Shown here: piece after piece, positions 21,976 to 32,958 of the stretch
How the letters are laid out: each line of letters begins with the position of its first letter
How positions within the stretch are numbered: the stretch's first letter is position 1
Source: Arctopsyche grandis
Taxonomy: Eukaryota; Arthropoda; Insecta; Trichoptera; Hydropsychidae
Length of the DNA: 64,000 nt
NCBI RefSeq assembly: GCF_051622035.1
Contig: NC_135364.1
Location: 23,624,501 to 23,688,500, forward strand
Reading direction: 5' to 3'
Notes under the pieces: model-generated
Database searches by the model: none
Told to the model about the DNA's origin: nothing
The model's input: the letters and a program-made list of their open reading frames with translations, nothing else
Position numbers and translations under genes: made by a program

Positions 21976-22573
21976 CCCTCCCTCACCGAAGTGGGGTGTG
22001 CAAGGGCCCCAATTTTTACGTTTTCCGTAATAACTATGCGGTTTTCAAAGCTATACACCCTATATTTCTTGTATTCCTAGAATGAACTATAATAAATTTA
22101 TTTTAATAGATTTTGTATGATTTAGAAAAGGGGTACATTGTAAAAAAATACATTTATACATTTCTACGTTCCAAAGTATGTTTTAAAGGCGGTAGCGACA
22201 AGTCATGGTTTCGACTGTTCGCTTGCATATTCTTGTTGATCGATGAATCAATGCGAGAGAAAGAGACAGCTATATTTTCGTAAGCTATTGTTTTCGTCGC
22301 TTTTGGCGCATGGATATTGAGTCATGCAGTCGCCTGTTGGCCTTACCTATGTGCGTTTGCGTTTTGATGCTTGTCGTTATTTTTTAATACAAAAATATTC
22401 AAAAACATGCTATAGGATTAAAAAATTTTTATATGGATGTATAAAATGATTACTAAGATATATGTATATTGAACCAATTTGTATTGAGAAAAGCTGTATT
22501 TTGATTAAAAAATACTCGTACTCTACCCCGGTTCGGGACACTTGTTCGATCTCGACGCTCCGTCCTTCAAAGG
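21976..22573. mobile_element. candidate TTAA-flanked element
   Basis: TTAA at 21972-21975 and 22574-22577 flanks 598 bp beginning CCCTCCCTCACCG and ending CCTTCAAAGG. Piggybac-type ends usually start with CC next to TTAA, and both ends here do (CCCT and, reversed, CCTT). The inverted repeat is otherwise weak, so the pairing of these two TTAA sites may be coincidental. Confidence 0.3.
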
Positions 22574-22849
22574 TTAAATGTGGTCGAAGTTCAGTTTTAA
22601 AAATACTATTTCTGTTTGGAAAAGAATAAAAACGTATTACAAAGCCTTTGTTTAAGTATTTTTAAATATTGTTAAACGCAAAATATTATATTTAATATTT
22701 TTGGAAATAAATATAAGTGTCGAAATTAATGAAAATTCGCATTCGTCCAATGTGTTGTAACATTGCAAGGACGTAAAGTAATTTCTTTATTTTTTTTAAA
22801 TTATTTTTTATTTAACTATATAATATTATTACAATATAATTCAATGCAC

Positions 22850-23145
22850 GGTGTCTTATAACATTACAGTAAGTTTAGTTGCCCATAACATGAAGCTGAC
22901 AATTACTGTATTCTGCGCGCGCACATTACTACAGGAGGAAAAGTCTGTTCCTCTTGTTCCTGTTGTATCCTGCTCGCGCAAATTAAGTGAGTACGTGAGT
23001 ATGTACCGTTTACCATGCACCCTTTTTTTTGATCTTTCGACTTAAGATCTTTCGATTTTCGATCTTTGCCTTCCGATATTTGCGTTTTCCGGCATTTCAC
23101 ATTCCGGCCCGTGAGGTAGACCCATTTTCTACACCCCTAATATAA
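22850..23145. repeat. candidate unclassified repeat with iterated GATCTTTCG motif
   Basis: Around 23030-23100 a run of GATCTTTCGACTTAA, GATCTTTCGATTTTC, GATCTTTGCCTTCCG and similar units (period about 14-16 bp) is followed by GGCCCGTGAGGTAGACCC. The iterated motif resembles subterminal arrays of DNA transposons, but no matching left terminus was found. Confidence 0.35.
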
Positions 23146-23389
23146 TAAAATTACTTTAGTAACTTTTAACACGACACTCGCATTTATTGAATAGTAAAAA
23201 AACATTTTTTTAACAACGACTTCTTACGTAAATAATACATGTGTTTAAGCCTCGCACGAATAAACAAACAGTTTCTAGAGTGAATAAATACATCTTGAAT
23301 ATTGATTTCTAATCGAAATTTTTAAATTTCGAATGTATAAATGATCCTTAACTTTATGAAAAATATATCTATATACATAAATTAATGTA
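23146..23389. other. AT-rich spacer, nothing recognised
   Basis: No feature supported. Confidence 0.4.
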
Positions 23390-23920
23390 TATCGTCATCA
23401 TCAACAGCCATTCAAGCATTAACGCAACCACCGAGCTCTATTGCTGGCTAATATATCATCATCTTCAACTACAGCCACTCACCATCCGTTGCTGGATAAA
23501 GGCCTTTCCAACACGCTTTCACTCGTCTATATTTAGTGCAACTCTCATCGATCTCATCCCACACATTATCTTAATTTCGTCTACCCATTTCTCTGCGGTC
23601 TCCCTTTTATCCTTTTACATTCTCTCGGGTACCATTCTAGCATTTATTTTGTCCAACTTTCGTCCATTCTTCTAGCCACGAGGCCCACCCATTCCCATTT
23701 CAATCTCTTTACTCTATCCACTACCTTTGTCATACTTCTCACCCATGTATTCTGTATCCTATCTTTCCTCGTTATGCCAAGCTTAGAAAGTTTCAAACTT
23801 CTTTGAGTGCATTAGACTTTGTGTAGCAATTTGGCGTTCAGTGTTCAAATTTCACATCCAAACGTCACCACTCGCAAAACATATTGATCGAAGTTCTTTT
23901 TCTTTAGGCAAAGTGGCTAT
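23390..23920 (-). pseudogene. RTE-like LINE ORF2 C-terminus
   Basis: On the minus strand it starts near a TATGTTTTGCGAGTGGTGAC segment and proceeds through KRLKW-type and GRW-DEIRKM-G-RWMRVA-type codons to a GATGATGATG end. It is the reverse-orientation equivalent of the copy at 52430-52955. The reading frame is interrupted repeatedly; for instance the VAR-MDER region is changed by substitutions and small indels. Only the part downstream of the catalytic palm is present. A TCATCATCATC/GATGATGATGA simple tail at the 3' end is typical for RTE-group LINEs. Confidence 0.7.
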
Positions 23921-24239
23921 TATATATGTACATATATATCCATATTTAATAACTTTGTATAAAAATTTTATACTTACACATAAGCACTATAAAACTGTAT
24001 GAGAAAACGAATTAAAAATTCATAAAATAAACATGCATAGTCATTGAAAACTGAACAAATTTATATATACATAAACTCAGTCCCAACAAATCAACCGAAA
24101 TAAAAACAAAAGGTTATGGAATAAACAGACGTTTACAGCTAGAGATACTCGAGGCAAAATTTTAAAACAGACTGTTGAAGTCGTTCTGATGCAATTTCAG
24201 GTCTGTATTTTTTTCTTTTTTCATTTTTTTTCCACCGAA
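23921..24239. other. AT-rich spacer, nothing recognised
   Basis: No coding or mobile-element signal supported. Confidence 0.5.
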
Positions 24240-24720
24240 CGATTAAGAGGAGGTTGCACAGCCCGTTAAGCGAAAATCGAACCGAAACGCTCCCAATTTA
24301 TTTTTATTTCAAAATGCGAAGAGCGCCGCGGAGAGCCGGGAGGGCAAAAACATCGACAGGGGCTGGAAAAGTCATCATCGACGTTAGATGGGATTTTAGA
24401 TCATTAACATCTCCACCAACAGGTGATGAAAGAGCGGCTTCCGGTCCGTCTAGATAAAAGCACACCGGATGTCGAACGTTCGTCTGTGTCTGTATGCATG
24501 TGTATCTACGACATTACACATGTAAATGTATACCTTCCATTGGGGTTGCATCCCGTTTTCCAGTCAAATTGGTTTCATTATGGAGAAAGCAGATGCACGG
24601 GACTGTTGCACGGGACTATTCACCTATGCACAAGGGCGATGTCGACATCGTTAAATGAACAGTTAAAAGGTGGATTTGTGTATTTGCAAAATAATTAAAC
24701 GAGCGTGCAAACCTTGGTCG
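24240..24720. other. GC-richer unique island, no gene recognised
   Basis: Two overlapping plus-strand ORFs (67 and 91 codons) show no recognisable motif. The region matches no repeats in the window. Confidence 0.4.
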
Positions 24721-24831
24721 GTCTAGCGGGGCTCAATTTCGCTCGAACTAATGCCATATTAGTACATGTGTGGAATATCTGATGTAAATCATCATATGTT
24801 TTGGATATAATTACGAATGGAAATATATAAT

Positions 24832-25280
24832 GCCACCAGCATAGCTCGGACGTTAAGCTTCTGCTTACCGTCAAGAAGGTGCCGGGTTCTATCCCCGAAT
24901 GAAAATGAATTTTTCAGAGTATGCTGTTGGTCAGACCTGGATTTGTGACTCCAGGTTGATCGTTTCCTATCAGAGTTTGCCAATTTTCTCTGATTTCATT
25001 GTTGAAACGGTTCCCGGAAAAAAAATTGGCTAAAAATCCTTCCTACCTACTATGTCACCACTATTTGAAATTTGATGAATGTACAATAAAAATTTATGTA
25101 CAATTCATAGATGTCTCGTTAATTTGCGAGTTTTTTCAGTGTCTCGCAATTCAACGACTTATAATAAAAAAAAAAATGCTGCATTTGTATTTGTAATTGG
25201 CCAGGAAGGCGCATTGGGATTTTCCTGTAAGGCCTTCCTGGTATATATGTAAAATAAAAAAAAAAAAAAAAAATAAATAA
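24832..25280 (+). mobile_element. tRNA-derived SINE, near full length
   Basis: The head has box-A-like AGCTCGGACGTTAAGCTTC and box B CCGGGTTCTATCCC. The core follows (CTGTTGGTCAGACCTGGAT, GACTCCAGGTTGATCG, AGTTTGCCAATTTTCTCTGA, GAAACGGTTCCC). It ends with the hairpin CCAGGAAGGC...GCCTTCCTGG, loop GCATTGGGATTTTCCTGTAAG, and an A-rich tail. About 430 bp plus tail. Confidence 0.92.
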
Positions 25281-25907
25281 AATAATATATGAACATATAT
25301 GTATTTGGACATATACATAGGAATGTTGATGAGCACTGGAATGGTCGAATTCGGTGAGTCGAAAAAGCTCGTCGGATAGTAGCCGGAAGTGGACGGGAAA
25401 ACCTACGAAAGCCTCCGTCAGCGAAGCTTGTGTTTTCACTGTAATTAACTTCCGGTCGTTTCAATTGTGCGTAATGACTGTAGTGGTCATGTGTATAGGC
25501 GAAAAAGTAAAACACCAGGTGTATATTTTTTCGGGGTAGAATTTTTTTAAATCCTTTAATGTGAAGTAGACCGTATTTGCTACACAGACAAAATTACCTG
25601 TTTTCATTATACATACATATGTACATATAAACCAATATTGATGTATTATGATATTCGTATATTGCATAGAGCTATCAAATTAAATCGAAAATTATACACA
25701 TTGATGCTTTTATAAATTCATACCTAATACTACATACATGCTTGTGTTGGTACGCTATATTTAATAGTACAAACATGTAATTAAATATGTAATTTAATAA
25801 AAAAAATGATATCCACTGTAATAAATAAATTCCTATCTAATATAAATAATCTATGTACATATGTACATATGAGTCATTATATTTGAAAGTGTCATAATGT
25901 TTTGAGT
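25281..25907. other. spacer, nothing recognised
   Basis: A GC-richer patch at 25330-25470 is bracketed by AT-rich DNA and CATATGTACATA tracts. No feature supported. Confidence 0.45.
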
Positions 25908-26055
25908 TTAACAATATTTAAAAATACTGGTAGCCTGAATACGTTTATTCAGCTTTGCGAGATTCTGGACATATCGAATTAAAAGCAGTGAAAGCAATTT
26001 GTGAATTAAGTCAAACTGAAAAAGTATTTTCGAACTGAAAATTGGACTTTAAAAA
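25908..26055 (+). repeat. dispersed repeat E, copy 1
   Basis: CAATATTTAAAAATACTGGT, then GATTCTGGACATATCGAATT and TTTGTGAATTAAGTCAAACT, is shared in the same order with 40142-40282. No terminal structure or coding capacity seen. Confidence 0.75.
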
Positions 26056-26944
26056 ATAATGTAATTTTTAGGTGATGAGCTTATTTCACTAATTATACTT
26101 TTCGACAAATGACGACTTTTTTTTTGGTTCAGAGACGAGATATGACTTTTCTTCTAAACAAAAATTCTATTGATGACTGGCTTACCCCGATAAAATAAAC
26201 GGATTTTTGTTATTAATCCACAAGAATAGTCGGAATATGATATTTCTAAGTGGAATTTTATTTAATTCTCATATAAAGACAATTTAATATATTATCCCTA
26301 TTAATTCAATTCAGATTCGTGAAAATACGAGTAAATACTAGTACGAGCTTTTATTTGGCAATTTTACCGATTTAAAATTCAGCACACTTCCAATGACCCT
26401 TTCAAGTGAAAAAAAAAATAGTGTGGTCAGAAAACTATCCCAATAAACATGTTTCAATAGAAAATACTCAATATAAAATAGTATTAACAATGGGAAAAAA
26501 TCCCAAGTGAAAATACGTACTTTTGACTTTTGATTTAAACTGGACGACTACTTAGAGATATTTGAAACCTGAAAAGTACTACAAATGAAAGATAAAATAC
26601 CAGACTATAGATTCCAATATTCATTTTGAAAAGGAAATTGACAGATTTTGAGACATCGACCGAACAACACCAAGATATAGAAAAATCGCGCGATTTAAAA
26701 AACACATATGTATATCTCCGAATCTCGAGCCAATCAACATTTTTTATAAACCAGCTTCGTGTTTAATGGGCATAGATATATGTATAAGAAAAGTTATATT
26801 TCGTCTCTGAACCATTTTTCGTGTCGAACAGTGTTATTTTTGAAATGCTAATTTCTCATATGTGAAAATCAAATTTTATTTGAATGAATATATGTATGTA
26901 TGTATGTATAAATTTATTGAAAATTGAAAAGAATTTATTCTGAG
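26056..26944. other. AT-rich spacer, no gene recognised
   Basis: Long AT-rich unique sequence, no supported feature. Confidence 0.5.
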
Positions 26945-27110
26945 TATAATCTTTAATGCTGTTGGTTATACTTAGATATTTATGACTCCAAGTCGATCGT
27001 TTCCTTTCAGGGTTTGCTAATAGATATGATTTCATTGTTGAAACGGTCCCTCCATCAAATTACCAAAAACCATCCGACCCATATTATTCCCCAAGTATTT
27101 TTTCACACAC
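26945..27110 (+). mobile_element. tRNA-derived SINE, 5'- and 3'-truncated
   Basis: Contains TGCTGTTGGTTATACTTAGA, GACTCCAAGTCGATCG, TTTCCTTTCAGGGTTTGC, GAAACGGTCCCTCCATCAAAT and ACCATCC in family order. The tRNA head and the 3' hairpin are absent. Confidence 0.8.
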
Positions 27111-27289
27111 GAATAACATTTCAAAAGAAAATTTTGCATGAATGTATTAAGCTTCGTTAAAATGTAATCAACTCTGACAATATCAACTATAGTATACATA
27201 CATATAGAACGTACACATGTTTGGCTTGTAGATTTAATTCTACAAATATTTTACGTGTCATTGATTCAATATACAAAGCACATATTCAC

Positions 27290-27720
27290 GCACACAAAAA
27301 AGTTTTCTATTATTGTTGACAGGCCGAAAATCTGGCCGAAGTTTTCACGCGTGTATTCGAAGTGTACGTGCACTTGTCGTAGAGTGTTGATTTTCTCAAG
27401 ACAAACGGGGCGCTCTCATGGCGAAATAGGCTCCCCTTTTCATCCCCACGGAAGGAGTTAGAGTGTTCCCCAATGCGGGTGGTCCACCCCCCTGTGAACC
27501 CTCCCATAGCCTCCTGGTCCTCGTACGATCCCTCTCCTTGGCCTACGGGAGGGTCTACGCCACCGCTCTCGTAGCACGTTTCGATTTTCAAGTTCACGCC
27601 GATTTCTGCTGCAGCTGGGATTCCCCCGGTCGCTGTTGTGAAAGACTAATGGAAACGTGTGAATATTTCAGCGACAACTTCTACGGTTGCATTTGCTCAT
27701 TTTATTATATGTCGTAGCTG
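27290..27720. other. GC-richer unique island, no gene recognised
   Basis: GC-rich with ORFs of 84-95 codons on both strands. No motif recognised. Not repeated in the window. Confidence 0.4.
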
Positions 27721-27943
27721 ATGTACACGTTGCATGCTTGTGACGTGAGCTTTCCATGCAAATCGATGTTCCATGCTTTTTGATAAGGCATGTGGGTACC
27801 ATTTATCGGCCCAGAAAAATAGCCCTATTTCCAGACAAATTTATCACTAAATATTATTAGGAAATTTATCCCGACATAATATGCAAATGACTATCTCTAA
27901 AACATTTTGTTCTGCAGATAAAGAGAGTACACCTCTCTAAAAT

Positions 27944-28377
27944 AGCTCGCACAACCCAATTGGGATCCGCCCGGCAAATGAAATGTAAAATTGTTTGCCA
28001 GTAACACAAATAAAATTTGATAGTGAATTTATTATAAAAAATAGACATTGATTACAATTTATTAGTTGTAAATTGATGCGATGCGATTAGAATAAAAACC
28101 GAAGCGAAATTTCATCAAACTGTCAAATGCATACCTACAATGCAAAATCGTTCTCAGAAATTAACTTTTAATCACACTTTATATATGTTTTTAATATATA
28201 ATTTGCTGATTTCCGTATATTTTAATGTAATATAGCAATTTACATTTAAAACATTATATTTAATGTTTAGTTTTTATAATACGTTCACTATCAAATTTTA
28301 TTTTTGATACTGGCATCCGATTTGACGTTCGATTTGCCGGACGGACCTTGATTGGGTCGTGCGAACTATTATTGAGA
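27944..28377. mobile_element. TIR element with ~115-bp inverted repeats
   Basis: The left arm contains AATAGCTCGCACAACCCAAT, CCGCCCGGCAAAT, TTGCCAGTA and AAATAAAATTTGATAGTGAA. The reverse complement of the right arm contains AATAGTTCGCACGACCCAAT, CCGTCCGGCAAAT, ATGCCAGTA and AAATAAAATTTGATAGTGAA in the same order. The arms extend into the centre, leaving about 190 bp between them. Exact ends and target duplication are unclear. No ORF. Confidence 0.85.
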
Positions 28378-28619
28378 TGTTAATTTGATATTAAATGACC
28401 TTTTGACATATGCCGTGTAATGTATTTTACAGCCGTCCAAAAAATATTATCCCAAGGCATATATAATACTTGTTTGTGCTGTTTCACCATGACTAAAATT
28501 TTAACTATCTGACACGTTTGAATTTATTAGGGTCCATCTCGAATGGATACATCATAAGTTACATAAATTATAATAAAATATCATATGCAAATAGAAAACA
28601 TCTAGCCATCGCAGGTCTG

Positions 28620-28945
28620 CTTTTTATTTGCTGCTGGTTCTTATATTATATATTTATTTATTTTTCTTTATCTATTTTTCTTTTTATACGACATTCCCTT
28701 CGTTTTTTATAATTTGTAATTATTATTATCCGTTATTTTATAGCTTATATTTTTTATAATTATGTTAAATGTGTTTGTGTATATATGTACATACATATAT
28801 TTTTTGTTTTTGTAATGTCCAATTTCTATACTTATCATTTTGTTTCTTTTCTTTTCTGTTCTATTTACGACCATTGTGGCGCATTAGAATTCCTGTTATG
28901 CTACAATGGTCCAAACTTAAAATAAATAAATATTAATAAATATTG
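28620..28945 (+). mobile_element. LINE 3' UTR, hairpin and AAATAAAT tail
   Basis: A T-rich UTR ends with GACCATTGTGGC...GCTACAATGGTC (loop GCATTAGAATTCCTGTTAT) and GGTCCAAACTTAAAATAAAT. Same family as the LINE at 9452-10463. Confidence 0.8.
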
Positions 28946-28964
28946 GTGCTGTATATACATACAT

Positions 28965-29890
28965 ACATAGCTGCAAGACATTCCCTACTTTGTATTTTAT
29001 TATTTGATATTTTCACTTTATCAGCTATTTTTATAATGTAATTGTTTTTTTTATGATTATGTATAAATGTATTTTTTGTCTGTGTAGGTATATATGTATG
29101 TATCTATATAAATTGCGATTGTGTGGAATCCGCATGAAGCAAATTACTCTCTGATGATTGAGAAAGTGCAAAAAGCATTTCTTCGTTTCCTATATAGGAA
29201 AGAATATGGGTATTACCCATATCTCTACCCCACTCCTTTCCTTTTGGGCATGCTTGGGTATAATTCCCTTGAATTTGGAGAAACTTCTCATTAATTCGTT
29301 TCGTTCTCCTCGTTGTTGCTGGAGCAGTTGGGGCTTTATGTCCCTATTCACTATGTGCGTGGTAGACATCATCATTTGCTGGCTGTACCTCCTGCCCGCA
29401 CAGTCCTTTTTCGAATGGCTCCTATTCCAAGAGCTATCCGACTTCTTAATGAAATCGTTGCTGCCGAGACTGAATGTGATATTTTCCACCTTAGTGAGCG
29501 TAAATTGTCGGAAATTACTCTAACCCATTTATCTGGTAGTCTGCGCTCATCATTGTTTTCATGATTGATTGTGATTTATGAGTGAAATTTTGATTAACTC
29601 TCTTCCATTTGGGCCTTACAGGGATGTTTTGTATTTGTAGTTGTTTCTTACATATTTATTGAAACTGGCTGTAAGTGCAAGGCATTCCTTATGCTATATT
29701 TTATTTGATATTTTTACTTTATCTGTTATTATAAATGCTATTTTTTATGTATGTATGGATGTATTTATGTTTATGTTTAATTGTTATTTTGTTTTTTTTC
29801 TTTTTTGTGTTATATTTTTTGACCATTGTGGCGCTTTAGGAATTCCTGTTATGCCACAATGGTCTGTTTAAAATAAATAAATAAATAAAT
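28965..29890 (+). mobile_element. jockey-superfamily LINE copy, rearranged and 5'-truncated
   Basis: A stray piece of the family's 3' UTR (28965-29095) precedes ORF2 sequence starting GCGATTGTGTGGAATCCGCA at 29113. It continues through the ORF end near 29565 and a 3' UTR to the hairpin GACCATTGTGGC...GCCACAATGGTC (29821-29864) and an (AAAT)n tail. The ORF carries a frameshift at the LELRR position, shared with 62130-62320. Confidence 0.85.
29113..29564 (+). pseudogene. LINE ORF2 C-terminal fragment
   Basis: The first frame encodes VQKAFLRFLYRKEYGYYPY and YPTPFLLGMLGYNSLEF, then runs to a stop (ETSH*) because two bases of the LELRRNFS region are lost. The second frame picks up LLEQLGLYVP, then RGRHHHLL, ARTVLFRMAPIPRAIRLLNE and ERKLSEITLTHLSGSLRSS to the natural stop. 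About 26 bp between the two frames are deleted relative to the 62-kb copy. A non-functional remnant of the region downstream of the reverse transcriptase palm. Confidence 0.85.
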
Positions 29891-29919
29891 AAATAAATTT
29901 TTATTTATCTCATCTCTCT

Positions 29920-30205
29920 GTATTTTTCAACCATTGTAGTGCATTAGGAAGCCAAATTTAAACTTAAACTAAAACTTAAAATGATTTAGTTTATAGGACA
30001 TCATATATGTATATATATTTTGTATGCTCATAATAATTCACCCTATAATTCACCCCTGCCTAATATCATGTACGAAAAGTAATAAAGAATAGAGTTTTGC
30101 GATAAGCATACGTTACGGTGAACTATGCGATATTTCACAAGATTGGTAAGAAGCGGAAGAGGTTACTTCGGTAACCCTTACTTGCTACCCTTCTTGTCGC
30201 GCTAG
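29920..30205 (+). repeat. dispersed repeat U, copy 1, downstream of a LINE hairpin
   Basis: AACCATTGTAGTGCATTAGG (a decayed LINE hairpin arm) leads into a block ending GCATACGTTACGGTGAACTA, then TGCGATATTTCACAAGATTG and AGAGGTTACTTCGGTAACCC. Nearly the same block lies at 32178-32457. It contains GGTTAC-TTCG-GTAACC, a 6-bp stem with a TTCG loop. Confidence 0.8.
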
Positions 30206-30725
30206 ATTGAGGGTAGGCGGCAAAGGGGTGGCCAGGTCACGTGCTCTATTCCCACCCACCGGCTATGCGACATATCTTTCTCTTATCGACGACAATCTAC
30301 AAATCCAATTTCCCAAAATACGGAATCGATCCAGCAAATCATCCTAGGGCGACGCGCAAGCCCCCGCAACTTGGACCCGTACAATCGCTTCTTTATAACG
30401 CGTGGAAGATAAATTCCGGCAACTTTTTCAAGATTTATACCGCGAAATTTTCCGAACACGTTTTACACACTTCTGACTACATACCATATATGTAATATAG
30501 TCGCAATGGTAGACAAAACAAAAGTTTCGAGTGTAAATATCAAACGATAGAACCATACATACATACATACATACATACATCAAACATCAGAAATATCTGG
30601 TCATTCTCAATTTAACTGAAAAACTGATGAAATCGTTCGAAAAATATTCTTCATACTCTTTTTTTTATATAGTGCAAGGAAACTCCATCGGTTTCCCATA
30701 TTTTTTTGATTCCGGGCATTACATG
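30206..30725. other. spacer, nothing recognised
   Basis: A GC-moderate patch (30206-30440) and a CATA microsatellite at 30555-30580. No coding signal. Confidence 0.45.
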
Positions 30726-31466
30726 CAGTGGTGTAGTCGGGCCTAGTGGTAGGACTAGGACTAAGTGCCAAGTCGGGTCGCCGACCTGGCACTTTAATTG
30801 ATATAAACATTGTTTTTCGAGTAAAATTAAAAATATTTTGACTAAAATTTCATATAAAATGTTGTATTCCAAATATTGTGAGCAGACAGACTCTCGTTCT
30901 AACACTCGATGACCACAATCGAGTGCATTCAAAAGACATTTATTTAATGAAATTTATTAGCTTTTTCATCTAAAACCACCGAAAACTTCAAAGAAAACTT
31001 TCAAACTTTCAAAGAAAACAACACAAAGAAAACATAAACTATTGAACATACGCGCTTAAGAATAGATACAATGAGGGAACTTAGCTTAAATTAATAGTCA
31101 TCTCTAAATTCACATGTTAAAATTTGATAGGTTTTTGACATATGTATACATACATATGTATGTACATATGTACATGTTAGCATTGCTAAAAGCAAATGTT
31201 GCTGTTGACACACAAACACAGGTTTTGAAAAATCAAAGATATTGAAGAGGATGCATTATGGAAGTTTTTATAAAATATACAAAAATACATCATAATTTCA
31301 ACAAGTAAGAATATTTGTTAATTATTATTTGATTTTTTTTTATAAATATTTGAACTACCAATATTAGGATACAACTTTTTTTTTAGTAAGGAAATAAGCG
31401 GAGGGGGGGGGGGTCGTAAAAATTAAACACCGACCTGGTTCTTTTTTATTAAGCACTACACCACTG
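30726..31466. mobile_element. non-autonomous hAT-type element, 741 bp, perfect 8-bp TSD
   Basis: The termini are CAGTGGTGTAGTCGGGC (left) and, reversed, CAGTGGTGTAGTGCTTA (right). They are flanked by ATTACATG at 30718-30725 and 31467-31474. The subterminal zones both contain CGACCTGG-type motifs, and there is a G10 run at about 31402. The interior lacks a transposase ORF. Confidence 0.92.
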
Positions 31467-31594
31467 ATTACATGTATCTGGCAAATTGCCGGAAAGAAAA
31501 TTAAGAAAAATAAAGTAAAAATGAAGACTACTCTAATCTACATACATATGTATGTATGTATGTACACACTGTATATAATCTTTTTGTTGACTAT

Positions 31595-31720
31595 TTTAGC
31601 CACAGCGTAGTACATACCAGTAGAGAGATTGTGGGTTCAAGTTCCATCTAAATACGCTGCTGGCGATATTTTGTTGGTATTAAAACACAAATCGACTGTC
31701 TATTTTAAGGATTTTTCATT
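31595..31720 (+). mobile_element. tRNA-derived SINE head, diverged
   Basis: AGCCACAGCGTAGTACATACC, then box B GTGGGTTCAAGTTCC and the complementary ACGCTGCTGGCG, matches the head layout of the SINE family. The body is poorly preserved (AAATCGACTGTC). Confidence 0.5.
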
Positions 31721-31900
31721 TCTTCTAGCTTGATTATTGTGACGGATCCAATAAATCAGAATCCTCCCCATTAGTTCTCATTATTAACTTTTCAAATTTG
31801 TTGATTCTCATACATTTATGCTATCTACAAAATGTATTTCTCGAAAATAAAAATTTAAAAATCACAAAAATTAAAAATATACATATATTTGTATATATGA

Positions 31901-31952
<52 letters not shown>

Positions 31953-32177
31953 TATGTATGTATTTACATCTGATTTTAATATTTGAACGTATTCCATATC
32001 CACACTTCACAAAGTACTGCCTCAGTGCATGTATGTACATATACTACGTACTAAATAATATCCTAAAGTCGAAAAAAAAGCAACAAGCAGAGAATTAGAA
32101 TTTATCCACTATAGTCGAACCAATCTAGTAAAAGATAAAATGTACATGCTATCGCATTCACCCCCCCCCCCCCCTCC
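31721..32177. other. AT-rich spacer with (TA)n at 31904-31950 and C-run at 32161-32174
   Basis: Microsatellite and homopolymer sequence. The two opposite-strand ORFs over the TA tract are artefacts. Confidence 0.6.
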
Positions 32178-32457
32178 CACAATGGTCCAAACTTAAACTT
32201 AAACTCATACAAATAACTATGAAGTGAAAAGATAGCAATGATTTAGCTTACAGGATGTCGCATATGTATATACATAATTTGTATGCTCATAATATAATAG
32301 CAATAATTCACCCCTGCCTAATATCATGTAGGAAAAGTAATAAAGAAGAGAGTTATGCGATAAGCATACGTTACGGTGAACTATGCGATATTTCACAAGA
32401 TTGTTAAGGAGCAGAAGAGGTTACTTCGGTAACCCTTACTTGCTACCCTTCTTAATA
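32178..32457 (+). repeat. dispersed repeat U, copy 2
   Basis: Begins with the right arm of the LINE hairpin (CCACAATGGTCCAAACTTAAAC) and continues through ATTCACCCCTGCCTAATATC, GCATACGTTACGGTGAACTA and GAGGTTACTTCGGTAACCC. It is closely similar to 29920-30205. Confidence 0.8.
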
Positions 32458-32958
32458 AGAAATAATTAAAAAAAAAAAACATAAAGAAATCAGTTTACGT
32501 CCTTACAATGTTACAACACAACAAGCACGAATGCGACTGCATATTCGGATCTCGTAATGCTCTCGCTACATCGGATCGACTATAAGTTAAAATTTCATAG
32601 TGCATTTGACACAAGGAAATCAAACGACAACTTATCTAATATATAATTTGGAAAGAGACTTTGTAAATATGAATGTATGTATGTATGTCCGTATCCTTCG
32701 TTCGTAGAAATCCGTGACGTCATCGAACAAATTCACTTTTTTCCGATTCAAATTATTCGAAGTTCCCGGGCGCGCAGAGGCCGAGAGCGGGGCCCTAGGG
32801 GGCGAACATATAATTTTTTATAAGAGACTTACTACATATATGCGCAGGTGCCGGATTCTGGTATACATATAATTTCGAAAGGGACAGTACATATATATGT
32901 TTGTTTGTTCGTGACAGTCAGTTTAATAAAAAAAAAACAAATGAGTATTCAAATAAAT

